A stretch of DNA of 14,659 nt, taken from assembly GCA_031255315.1 (NCBI GenBank), contig JAIRSS010000067.1:1-14659 (forward strand), given 5' to 3'. The notes beneath the pieces were generated by a model. That model saw nothing but the letters and a program-made list of their open reading frames with translations, was not told where the DNA came from and ran no database searches. Shown here piece by piece: positions 1 to 6,853 of the stretch; the first letter of the stretch is position 1, and every line of letters starts with the position of its first letter. The position numbers and the translations under genes were made by a program. This stretch comes from Spirochaetaceae bacterium. GTDB lineage: Bacteria > Spirochaetota > Spirochaetia > Treponematales > Breznakiellaceae.

Positions 1-182
1 CCGGAGGCAAGCGTCGCCGCCATTTCGGGATACCCCGTTTCGGGGCCCATATAGAGAACATATTGCCGCATATCCTCGACAAAGGCGGGTACAAAAAGCC
101 CCCCGTCCGGAGGCAGGCAGCGCAAAACCGCTTCTTTAAATGAGACCAGCGTATCAGGGGACTTCGTAGATCTGAATTGCAT
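1..182 (-). CDS. thrC: Threonine synthase, N-terminal fragment (cut by left edge)
   Basis: The first 60 codons are visible; the rest lies beyond the left edge. Threonine synthase is a PLP-dependent cytoplasmic enzyme that converts O-phosphohomoserine to threonine and phosphate, the last step of threonine synthesis. The visible part has the family's characteristic N-terminus: a start of the type MxFRSTK, a VSFKEAVL segment near residue 13, then LPPDGGLFVPA at about 23-33, matching the widespread 'VSFxEAlLxGLaPDGGLyvP' pattern. The catalytic lysine region is not in view. The ATG at 182-180 has only a weak upstream GAGA-like ribosome site. The gene diverges from the transporter operon on its right. 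The family call is from memory of the motif and is fairly secure despite the short length. Confidence 0.85.
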   Translation of the reverse strand, partial: MQFRSTKSPDTLVSFKEAVLRCLPPDGGLFVPAFVEDMRQYVLYMGPETGYPEMAATLAS

Positions 183-223
183 AGGCGTTCTCACAACGTA
201 ACGGAGCTAGGGACGGCTTTTTT

Positions 224-229
224 ATCATA
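224..229 (-). promoter_or_regulatory. Possible -10 element for thrC
   Basis: Read on the minus strand this is TATGAT, 5 of 6 matches to the sigma70 -10 consensus, lying about 42 bp upstream of the thrC start in an A/T-rich stretch. No convincing -35 hexamer is found at 16-18 bp, so the call is weak. Confidence 0.3.
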
Positions 230-324
230 CTGTTTTTTTCTAAACCTCATGGTTGTTAATGTACTCCGAAAACGGGGAATCGGCAAGAGAGCGTGAATTA
301 TCCACCGCATACCGGCGCTTCGGG

Positions 325-471
325 AGCGGGGCCTTTCTCTTCCCGGCTCTTCTCCGGCTTTCCAAGACCCAAGCCGCGCTCTCCGGGACCCGGCTCCGGC
401 TCTTCCAGACCCCGGACCTGCTTCCAAAGACCCGCGTCCGGTTCTTTCAGGCCCGGGGCCGGCCTTTCGGG
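325..471. repeat. Seven degenerate 21-bp tandem repeats
   Basis: Seven consecutive 21-bp units can be laid out at 325, 346, 367, 388, 409, 430 and 451. The best-preserved units, for example 388-408 and 430-450, follow the plus-strand pattern ACCCGNNTCCGGNTCTTNCAG; the first unit is very diverged. The array lies between the divergent thrC and BMP genes and is more GC-rich than the flanking promoter DNA. Because 21 is a multiple of 3, all units stay in frame. On the minus strand (frame 492-298) they read as heptads such as LKEPDAG, LWKQVRG, LEEPEPG and LGKPEKS. There is no ribosome site or family match to support a real protein, so this is annotated as a repeat, not a CDS. Confidence 0.75.
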
Positions 472-544
472 AACCGCAGCCGCGGATGACATGTTTCGTT
501 CTCTGTAGTATCCTGCAATCGTTATCTATTTTTATGTTTCCATT

Positions 545-551
545 GAGGAGG
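545..551 (+). promoter_or_regulatory. Strong ribosome binding site of the BMP gene
   Basis: GAGGAGG sits 4 nt before the ATG at 556 and fixes that start. The upstream stretch 521-535 is A/T-rich and contains TATCTA (523-528) as a possible -10, but no good -35 is seen. Confidence 0.7.
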
Positions 552-555
552 AAAA

Positions 556-1671
556 ATGAAATCTATTCTTGCATGGACCTGCGCGCTTGCCCTGATTTGC
601 GGAAGCATCCCGCACGTGTACGCCGGAGGCGCGAAACAGCCCGCGTCTTCGGGGCTTAAAGTGGGTATTGTAACCACTTCCGGGGTGGACGATGGGTCTT
701 TCGGTCAGGATTGTTACAACGGCATCCTGGAATTCATTAAGGCTAACCCCGAGGCGTCGGTTACTCCCATTAAGGAACCGGACATGGCCAAGGTGGTGCA
801 GGCGGTGGCGGATATAATCGCCGATTACGACGTCCTGGTCCTGCCGGGCTTTCAGTTCGCCCCGGTGGGAGCTATCTTGCAGGACAACCCTGACCGGAAA
901 GTGATTCTGGTGGACACCGCTCCCACAGACGCAACCGGCAATACGGTGGAACTGGACAACGTATATTCCATGCAGTTCCACGAGGAGGAAAGCGGGTTCT
1001 TCGCCGGAATCGCGGCGGCCCTGGAAACCAAATCCGGCAAAGTGGCGGTGGTCAACGGCATGGCCTTCCCTTCCAACGTGAACTATCAGTTCGGGTTTAT
1101 GAGCGGCGTAAATTACGCGAACAAGCACTACGGGGGCAACGCCGTTTATCTTGAACTTCCCTCCTACGCGGGGACTGATGTAACCGGCAAACCGGTGGGA
1201 GGCAACTACATCGGCGGGTTTGCCGATGAAGCTACCGGAAAGGTGGTGGGCGAAGCTCTTATCGGACAAGGGGTGGACGTTCTCTTTGTGGCTGCCGGGG
1301 CTTCCGGCAACGGCGTGTTTACCGCGGCCAAAGAAGCGGACAACGTATATCTTGTCGGTGTTGATACAGATCAGTACGACGACGGTAAAAAGGGAAACGG
1401 CAATATCATGCTCACATCGGCGCTCAAGGTGATGCACACTAATGTCGCCAGGCAGCTTGCCGCCATCAAAGACGGAACGTTCAAGGGCAAGAACGATCTG
1501 CTGGGGGCTTCCACGGATTCTACCGGGTTTGTGAGCGCTCCGGGCCGGCATAATCTTTCGGCCAACACCCTGGAAAAACTCCAGGACGCCTACAGAAAAC
1601 TCAAGGCAGGGAGCGTCGTTCCGGCGGCCAACTTCAACGGTCATAGTCCGACCGCGTTCCCCGGCCTGTAA
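556..1671 (+). CDS. BMP/PnrA-family periplasmic nucleoside-binding protein
   Basis: 371 aa. Substrate-binding component of a nucleoside-type ABC importer, family Bmp (PF02608), related to Treponema pallidum TmpC/PnrA, which binds purine nucleosides. A signal peptide is visible (residues 1-23, ending H-V-Y-A before GG). The mature protein shows the family opening KVGIVTTSGVDDGSF (35-49), the VAAGASGNGV turn (245-254) and GVDTDQYDDG (268-277), where the Asp of VGVD normally helps bind ribose. The C-terminus ends in NFNGHSPTAFPGL, as in clostridial relatives recalled from memory. Unlike PnrA there is no convincing lipobox: Cys15 is preceded by Ile inside the hydrophobic core, so the protein is probably soluble in the periplasm. 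It is the first gene of a four-gene operon with the ATPase and two permeases. The exact ligand is inferred, not shown. Confidence 0.9.
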   Translation: MKSILAWTCALALICGSIPHVYAGGAKQPASSGLKVGIVTTSGVDDGSFGQDCYNGILEFIKANPEASVTPIKEPDMAKVVQAVADIIADYDVLVLPGFQFAPVGAILQDNPDRKVILVDTAPTDATGNTVELDNVYSMQFHEEESGFFAGIAAALETKSGKVAVVNGMAFPSNVNYQFGFMSGVNYANKHYGGNAVYLELPSYAGTDVTGKPVGGNYIGGFADEATGKVVGEALIGQGVDVLFVAAGASGNGVFTAAKEADNVYLVGVDTDQYDDGKKGNGNIMLTSALKVMHTNVARQLAAIKDGTFKGKNDLLGASTDSTGFVSAPGRHNLSANTLEKLQDAYRKLKAGSVVPAANFNGHSPTAFPGL

Positions 1672-1697
1672 CCGGCGGTAAAAAACGGGGGAATGCG

Positions 1698-3230
1698 ATG
1701 GCTGATGATTACATTGTTGAGATGCGGCATATCACCAAGCGTTTCCCCGGCGTTTTAGCCAACGACGACATCTCAATCGGTATTAAAAAAGGCGAGATTT
1801 TCGCCTTCCTCGGCGAAAACGGGGCGGGTAAATCCACTCTGATGAGCATACTCTTTGGAATGTACGAATGCGATGAAGGGGAAATCTTCGTCCGGGGGCG
1901 GAAAGCCGTTCTTTCGTCTTCCAACGATGCGGCGGCCCTTAATATCGGTATGGTACACCAGCACTTCAAGCTGGCGCCGGGGTACACTATCGCGGAAAAC
2001 ATCATCCTGGGTATGGAGCCGGTCAAGAAGATTCTCGGCGTTTTTCCCCAGGTGGACGTGCAGAGCGCCTCCCGGCGGATCAGGGAACTTTCCCATTCCT
2101 ACGGCCTGGATGTCGATCCGTCCCTGCGTATCGATCAGGTAAACGTCTCTATCCAGCAGCGGGTGGAGATACTCAAGATGCTGTACCGGGACGCGGAGAT
2201 TCTGATTTTTGACGAGCCGACCGCGGTGCTTACCCCCCAGGAGATCGAATTCCTGCTGACGATCATGCGGGAACTCCGGGACAAGGGTAAGACGATCATC
2301 CTTATCACCCATAAACTTGAAGAGATAAAAAAGATCGCCAGCCGCTGCGCCATCCTGCGCCGGGGCAGGCTGATAACGGTTTTGAACGTGGCGGACGCTT
2401 CGACTCAGGAAATGGCGAATCTTATGGTTGGCCGGGAAGTTTCGTTTACCCGAAAGAAGAAGGCCCCCCGGTTCCGGGATACGGTCCTGGAAGTAGCGGG
2501 GCTCACGGTGCGGAACGAGTGGCGGTTTGAGGTGGTAAAAGACGTGTCATTCTCCATCAGGGGCGGGGAGATTTTCGCTATTGCCGGGGTTTCGGGGAAC
2601 GGCCAGATTGAGATCGCCGATGCTGTCGCGGGGCTGATCAAGCCCAGCCGGGGGAGCATTCGTCTTAAAGGGAAGGATATTACCGCCGCCCGCATACGGG
2701 AGCGTATTGAAGCGGGCCTCTCCTATATTCCCGAAGACCGGCAGAAATACGGCCTGATCCTGGACTTTACCCTTCAGGATAATCTGGCGGTCAAACGGTA
2801 TTATCTGCCCCCCTTTTCGTTCCGGGGAGTGCTGAACGAGGGGGGATTCAGGGATTTCGCGGAAGATCTCATCCGGCGTTACGATATACGCAGCGGCCAG
2901 GGAGGGAAGACCCCCGCCCGGTCCATGAGCGGCGGCAATCAGCAAAAAGCCATCGTGGCGCGGGAAATTTCCCTGGATTCGGACCTCCTCATGTTTGTTC
3001 AGCCTACCAGAGGTCTTGATATAGGGGCCATCGAAAACATTCAGAACCAGATTCTTGAAGAGCGGGACCGGGGCAAGGCGATACTCCTTATTTCTCTGGA
3101 ACTTGACGAGGTGATGAGCCTGGCGGATACCATAGGGGTTATCTACAACGGGAAGATCCGGAATATAGCTCCGGCGGACTCTTTGAGCGCCAATGAAGTA
3201 GGGGAGTACATGATGGGGGTAAAGGAATGA
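1698..3230 (+). CDS. Nucleoside/sugar-type ABC transporter ATPase, two fused NBDs
   Basis: 510 aa, the usual length for RbsA/YufO/PnrC-type ATPases that carry two nucleotide-binding domains on one chain. NBD1 has a full Walker A, GENGAGKST (39-47), Q-loop HQHF (87-90), Walker B ILIFDEPT (168-175) and switch His205 in LITHK. NBD2 has the degenerate Walker A GVSGNGQ (297-303) typical of the family, a good signature MSGGNQQK (410-417) and a Walker B with Glu replaced by Gln (FVQPTRGLD, 433-441). The NBD1 signature is weaker than usual (VNVSIQQRVEI, where relatives have ISVGMQQR). One consensus and one degenerate ATP site are therefore expected. It starts 26 bp after the BMP gene behind a G-rich site and overlaps the next gene by 4 bp (ATGA). 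It energises import at the cytoplasmic face. Confidence 0.93.
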   Translation: MADDYIVEMRHITKRFPGVLANDDISIGIKKGEIFAFLGENGAGKSTLMSILFGMYECDEGEIFVRGRKAVLSSSNDAAALNIGMVHQHFKLAPGYTIAENIILGMEPVKKILGVFPQVDVQSASRRIRELSHSYGLDVDPSLRIDQVNVSIQQRVEILKMLYRDAEILIFDEPTAVLTPQEIEFLLTIMRELRDKGKTIILITHKLEEIKKIASRCAILRRGRLITVLNVADASTQEMANLMVGREVSFTRKKKAPRFRDTVLEVAGLTVRNEWRFEVVKDVSFSIRGGEIFAIAGVSGNGQIEIADAVAGLIKPSRGSIRLKGKDITAARIRERIEAGLSYIPEDRQKYGLILDFTLQDNLAVKRYYLPPFSFRGVLNEGGFRDFAEDLIRRYDIRSGQGGKTPARSMSGGNQQKAIVAREISLDSDLLMFVQPTRGLDIGAIENIQNQILEERDRGKAILLISLELDEVMSLADTIGVIYNGKIRNIAPADSLSANEVGEYMMGVKE

Positions 3231-4363
3231 AGGGAAAATACAGTACACGCGGCGCCTTTTGGCGCTTTCTGGCCGGAGACCGGACCACCCAGGCGGCGGT
3301 TCCTCTGGTCTTTGTGTTCCTGACCCTGATAACCGCTTCGGCGCTGCTCCTCGTCCTGGGAAAAAACCCCCTTGCGGCGTTTGCCGCGTTCCTCCAGGGA
3401 TCGGGGTTTATGATGAGGCCGTCCTACGCCGGGGGGCAGAACATGTTCACCGATTTCCTTTCGTTCCTGGGTATCCTCGCTCCCATGCTTCTGGCCGCAC
3501 TGGCTATGGTGGTTTCCCTCAAGGCGGGGATGTTCAATATTGGGATAGCCGGGCAGATGCTGGGCGCGGGTTTCCTTGCGATGGTACTGGTAGGATACAG
3601 CCCCCTTCCCGCTCCGGCGGCCCGGCCCCTGGTGATCCTTATCGGCATTGCCGCCGGAGGCGGTATGGGGGCGCTGGTCGGCCTGCTTAAATACCGGTTC
3701 AATATCCACGAGGTAGTTTCTACTATTATGTTCAATTACATCACCAACTATGTAACGGGTTTTTACATCAACACCTACTTTGCGGATATTATCACCCGTT
3801 CTTCCCGTGTATGCAGTCCCGCAGCCCGGCTCACCATCACGGGACTTAGCCTGGGCCGGCTGCGGCCCACGGTTCCCCTGGGCATCCTTATCGCGGCCGC
3901 GGCGGTGCTCATCATACGGTTCCTTTTGGAGCGGACGACGGCGGGCTTTGAACTTAAAGCGGTGGGCATGAACCGGGACGCCGCTCAGTATGCGGGCGTC
4001 CGGGAGGGGCGCGTCATTGTCCTTGCCATGGGTATCTCCGGGATTCTCGCGGGCCTTGCGGGGGTTACGTACTATTTGGGGTACTACAACAGCATCGTTC
4101 CAAAGACGCTGGCGAGTCTGGGGTATGACGCCATCGCGGTGTCTCTCCTGGGTAATTCCAGTCCGGTGGGCGCGGTTTTCGCTTCCGTACTGGTAACGAT
4201 CTTCCAAAAGGGCAGCGTTTACATGAGTTCCCGCGTCAAAGCGCCCCCGGAAATCGCCCAGGTTATCACAGGTTTCCTGCTCCTGTTTAGCGCCTGCGCC
4301 GCGTATATCCGCTGGTACGCTCGTTCCCGTACCGCCCGTCCTATTGGGGGAGGGAACCACTGA
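3227..4363 (+). CDS. ABC transporter permease 1 (BPD_transp_2, nucleoside type)
   Basis: 378 aa, highly hydrophobic with about eight to ten predicted membrane segments. The first begins near residue 24 (AVPLVFVFLTLITASALLLV). The hallmark of this permease family (PF02653) is present near residues 99-111: SLKAGMFNIGIAGQM, in the place of the usual G-x-F-N-I-G-x-E/A-G-Q. A later cytoplasmic loop has ELKAVGMNRDAAQYAGV, the common 'G.N..AA.yaGi' coupling segment that contacts the ATPase. It corresponds in order and type to PnrD of the T. pallidum system. Its ATG overlaps the ATPase stop (ATGA) and its stop overlaps the next ATG by one base, so translation of the three genes is coupled. The substrate is inferred from the BMP gene in the same operon. 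Confidence 0.92.
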   Translation: MKGKYSTRGAFWRFLAGDRTTQAAVPLVFVFLTLITASALLLVLGKNPLAAFAAFLQGSGFMMRPSYAGGQNMFTDFLSFLGILAPMLLAALAMVVSLKAGMFNIGIAGQMLGAGFLAMVLVGYSPLPAPAARPLVILIGIAAGGGMGALVGLLKYRFNIHEVVSTIMFNYITNYVTGFYINTYFADIITRSSRVCSPAARLTITGLSLGRLRPTVPLGILIAAAAVLIIRFLLERTTAGFELKAVGMNRDAAQYAGVREGRVIVLAMGISGILAGLAGVTYYLGYYNSIVPKTLASLGYDAIAVSLLGNSSPVGAVFASVLVTIFQKGSVYMSSRVKAPPEIAQVITGFLLLFSACAAYIRWYARSRTARPIGGGNH

Positions 4364-5322
4364 TGGACACGATTTTCATTGACGGCCTTTCTTTTGCCAT
4401 GCCCCTTCTGATCATGGCAATCGGCGGAATTTACTGTGAACGCAGCGGGGTTACGATGCTGGCCCTGGAAGGCCTCCAGGGTTTCGGCGCTTTTACCGGC
4501 GCGTTGACGGTAACGATCCTGGCAAGATACTTCGGATCCGGGACATCTTGGCTCATCTACACGGCAATGGCGGCGTCTATGGCGGGGGGCCTCCTCTTTT
4601 CCCTGATCCACGCGGCCCTCTGCGTTAAATTCCGGGCCCAACAGGTGATCTCCGGAACCGTGGTCAACACCCTGGCTATGGCCCTTACCACCTTTCTCAC
4701 CAGCGTCATCAACAGCGCGCTTACCGGGGAGGCGTCGAACAAATTCCAGATCGGCGTTTCGGTCCGCTTTACCGTTCCGGGCTTGTCCCGCATACCGGTA
4801 TTGGGCGGGCTTTTCAAAAACATGTATCCCTTCGAGGCGGTGATCCTCGTGGTTTCCTTCGCCGCCTGGTACGTGCTTTACAAGACCCCTTTCGGCCTGC
4901 GCCTGCGTTCCTGCGGTGAAAATCCCGCCAGCCTTGACGCCGCCGGGGGTGATGTGGCTAAGACCCGGGTCGCCGCCGTGCTGATTTGCGGCGCCCTTTC
5001 GGGACTGGGCGGCATCTTCCTGGCCTATTCCATCTCGGCCCAGTATTCCCCCAGTATCTACATGGGTTACGGCTACCTTTCCATAGCGGCCCTTATCTTC
5101 GGGAACTGGAAGATTCTCCCGACCCTTGGGGTCTGCCTCTTCTTTGGCTTCGCAAAATCCAGCGGCTACCAGCTTTGCCTCTTTCTTGGGATGCCTTCAA
5201 ACTATTCGGACCTCCTCCTGGCGCTGCCCTATGTGTTGACCCTGCTGCTGCTGATATTCTTTTCCCGGCACAACCATCCGCCCCGCGTTCTGGGAGAGTA
5301 TTTTGACAAAGGGAAACGATGA
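4363..5322 (+). CDS. ABC transporter permease 2 (BPD_transp_2, nucleoside type)
   Basis: 319 aa, polytopic membrane protein, the shorter of the two permeases as in related systems (PnrE/YufQ type). Near its N-terminus the segment YCERSGVTMLALEGLQGFGA (about 24-43) corresponds to the family motif 'ERAGVxNIGLEGxM'. Further on, LRLRSCGENPASLDAAGGDV is the cytoplasmic coupling loop ('lR.vGeNp.aA...Gi'). The start codon overlaps the preceding stop (TGATG), so it is the last cistron of the importer operon. After its stop there is only a weak GGGCC...GGCCC hairpin (5324-5341) without a T-run, so no clear terminator can be assigned. With permease 1 it should form the heterodimeric channel. Confidence 0.92.
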   Translation: MDTIFIDGLSFAMPLLIMAIGGIYCERSGVTMLALEGLQGFGAFTGALTVTILARYFGSGTSWLIYTAMAASMAGGLLFSLIHAALCVKFRAQQVISGTVVNTLAMALTTFLTSVINSALTGEASNKFQIGVSVRFTVPGLSRIPVLGGLFKNMYPFEAVILVVSFAAWYVLYKTPFGLRLRSCGENPASLDAAGGDVAKTRVAAVLICGALSGLGGIFLAYSISAQYSPSIYMGYGYLSIAALIFGNWKILPTLGVCLFFGFAKSSGYQLCLFLGMPSNYSDLLLALPYVLTLLLLIFFSRHNHPPRVLGEYFDKGKR

Positions 5323-5360
5323 CGGGCCGGGAGAGAGGCCCAACGCGCCTGCATGGTTGA

Positions 5361-5372
5361 CATACCGGTATG
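5361..5372. repeat. Perfect 12-bp palindrome CATACCGGTATG
   Basis: CATACCGGTATG is its own reverse complement. It lies 39 bp after the stop of the permease operon and 62 bp beyond the convergent lipoprotein stop. It could be a protein-binding site or part of a weak stem, since GGTTG (5355-5359) and CAACC downstream bracket it. No function can be assigned from sequence. Confidence 0.5.
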
Positions 5373-5433
5373 AGCGCCTTTCACCGTGCAACCGGGAGAA
5401 CAAACAGATGGTAATGAGCGGCGGCTTCCAGAT

Positions 5434-5880
5434 TTATCTATACTGAAACGGTATCGAACATCCCTCTTGATTCGCGCCTTCTACTGTGTATGTTTCCTCT
5501 TTTCCGTCTTGATAGGCTATTACCTCTGCATCCTCGCCGTCAAAAGACGTTATATGTATAACAACAATTTCCGAAGGCAGTATAGAAAAATTATATTCCT
5601 CTCCCACGCTAAGATATTTTATATCATCTTTTGTTATGGTTCCTTGCGAATTTTCCAGATTGTCAGAAGGTTTTTCATCGGCCAGCGGATCTTCAACTAC
5701 GCCGGAATAATATAAATCATTGTTTATTCTTCCGTTTATTGTTGCTAGTACACTACCATACGATATTTTTATTCCTGCATCTACAGAAAACGCCGAAACC
5801 AGCGTTCTTGAGGACATGCAAGAATTGAATAAAACCAAAAGCAAAACAGAACTAACGGCGTATATTGTTTTGTGATGCAT
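5434..5880 (-). CDS. Small AT-rich putative lipoprotein, unknown function
   Basis: 148 aa from the chosen start. The N-terminus has a short charged segment and a hydrophobic core ending in LLLVLFNSC, a plausible spirochaete lipobox with Cys21 as the lipidated residue. The mature part has 'KISYGSVLATINGRINNDLYYSG' and several acidic, beta-prone segments, but I recognise no family. An upstream in-frame ATG at 5922 would add 14 basic residues. It is rejected because the best promoter (5925-5953) would place the transcription start at about 5918, downstream of that ATG. The gene is clearly richer in A/T than its neighbours, which may point to a different origin. It stands alone, convergent with the transporter operon and divergent from the thioesterase gene. 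Envelope location is inferred from the lipobox. Confidence 0.7.
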   Translation of the reverse strand: MHHKTIYAVSSVLLLVLFNSCMSSRTLVSAFSVDAGIKISYGSVLATINGRINNDLYYSGVVEDPLADEKPSDNLENSQGTITKDDIKYLSVGEEYNFSILPSEIVVIHITSFDGEDAEVIAYQDGKEETYTVEGANQEGCSIPFQYR

Positions 5881-5924
5881 ACTCTTCTTTCTTTTCCTTT
5901 GAGATACCCTCCAGATTTTCATAT

Positions 5925-5953
5925 AGACTATTGTATATCGGATTGTTTGTCAA
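5925..5953 (-). promoter_or_regulatory. Sigma70-type promoter for the small lipoprotein gene
   Basis: Minus strand: a perfect TTGACA at 5953-5948, a 17-bp spacer, then TAGTCT at 5930-5925 as a weak -10. The alternative TACAAT is only 12 bp from the -35. The predicted transcription start near 5918 gives a leader of roughly 38 nt before the ATG at 5880. Confidence 0.5.
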
Positions 5954-5970
5954 TATTTCTCTAAAAACCG

Positions 5971-5999
5971 GGAGGTTCTCCGCCTTAGGCGTATAAGGC
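5971..5999 (+). promoter_or_regulatory. Cluster of small, mutually exclusive hairpins before the thioesterase gene
   Basis: Three short inverted repeats are packed into 29 bp: GGAG-GTT-CTCC (5971-5981), CGCC-TTA-GGCG (5981-5991) and GCCTTA-GGCGTA-TAAGGC (5982-5999). The last two cannot form together. They precede the thioesterase start by 40-67 nt. Whether they are transcribed is not known. Confidence 0.3.
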
Positions 6000-6038
6000 A
6001 TATTGAAACGAACTACATTATATGGGATCATAGCCCGT

Positions 6039-6851
6039 ATGAAAGATATTTGGATTGAAACCGTATCCGTCCGTTTTGGACATGTGGACAGGTCTGACCG
6101 GCTGACTCTTTTTTCTACCGTTGATCTGTTTCAGGAAGCGGCCATAAACCACGCCGCCGACTTGGGGGTAGGCCGGGATGATCTGGCGCGTACCGGGCAG
6201 TTATGGGTGTTGTCCCGTATGACGGCGCTGATGGAACGCCGTCCCAGGTACGGAGAAACCCTTACCGTGCGGAGCTGGCCGCTGGGCGCGGACCGGCTCT
6301 TTGCCGTCCGGGATTACGACATCAGAGACGCGGAGGACAAACCCGTGGCGCGGGGCAGAAGCGGCTGGCTGGTTCTGGATTGGGAAAAACGGCGGCCCCT
6401 GCGGGTTCAGCAGGTGGTGGAGTCCCTGCCCCCCAATAAAGGGATCAACGCCCTCCCCGGCGGCGCCGGAGGGCTGAACAGTCCCCCGGACATGGCTAAG
6501 GCTGGAGACCGGCGGGCCCTCTTTTCTGATATTGATTACAACGGCCATGTCAACAACGCTCGGTATATCCAGTGGGTTCAGGACCTTGTTGAACCTGACG
6601 TATTGGAGAAAGCCGATATAATGCGCCTGGACATCAATTATTTGAGAGAGGTGGTGTACGGGGAAGTTACCAGCCTTTGGACGGCTCCGATAGCCGGGCC
6701 AGGCAGTTGGAACGGCATAGGTCCCGGAGAACGGCCCGCCGGCGGGGAGAACCCCTGCGATTTTGGGCTTGCGGTAGAAGGGCGGCAGGAGAACGGGCAG
6801 CCGGTATTCCGCACGGAACTGCGGACCTGGACCGCTTCTTATAGCGGATAG
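6039..6851 (+). CDS. Acyl-ACP thioesterase, double hot-dog fold
   Basis: 270 aa. Hydrolyses acyl-acyl carrier protein to free fatty acid and ACP in the cytoplasm; family of plant FatA/FatB and their bacterial relatives (PF01643). The N-terminal hot-dog domain starts IETVSVRFGHVDRSDRLTL and continues with FQEAAINHAADLGVG (31-45) and WVLSRM. The C-terminal hot-dog domain holds the active-site segment DIDYNGHVNNARY (164-176), with the Asp/Asn/His triad residues D166, N168 and H170. LREVVYGE (202-209) has a Glu where plant enzymes have their essential Glu. A Gly/Pro-rich stretch near the end (about 220-240) looks like a loop insertion. A TTG 36 bp upstream (6003) is open in frame, but the conserved start fits the ATG at 6039. 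The next gene begins 2 bp after its stop. Confidence 0.88.
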   Translation: MKDIWIETVSVRFGHVDRSDRLTLFSTVDLFQEAAINHAADLGVGRDDLARTGQLWVLSRMTALMERRPRYGETLTVRSWPLGADRLFAVRDYDIRDAEDKPVARGRSGWLVLDWEKRRPLRVQQVVESLPPNKGINALPGGAGGLNSPPDMAKAGDRRALFSDIDYNGHVNNARYIQWVQDLVEPDVLEKADIMRLDINYLREVVYGEVTSLWTAPIAGPGSWNGIGPGERPAGGENPCDFGLAVEGRQENGQPVFRTELRTWTASYSG

Positions 6852-6853
6852 GT

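Noticed and set aside
298..492. Minus-strand 64-aa frame made of heptad repeats, possible small protein
   Set aside because: No ribosome site, no family, and the open frame follows automatically from a 21-bp repeat in GC-rich DNA; the plus strand is equally open.
532..1644. Long minus-strand open frame opposite the BMP gene (370 aa)
   Set aside because: It is the shadow of the strongly supported BMP gene; the protein lacks any family features and the opposite strand has signal peptide, motifs and ribosome site.
3143..4360. 405-aa minus-strand open frame opposite permease 1
   Set aside because: GC-rich shadow of a well-supported membrane protein gene; hydrophilic, low-complexity and without motifs.
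5324..5341. GGGCC...GGCCC hairpin after the transporter operon as a terminator
   Set aside because: Stem of only 5 bp and no T-run follows, so it does not meet intrinsic terminator criteria.
6003..6038. TTG at 6003 as the thioesterase start
   Set aside because: Adds 12 residues not expected for the family; the conserved N-terminus fits the ATG at 6039, though the ribosome site there is also weak.
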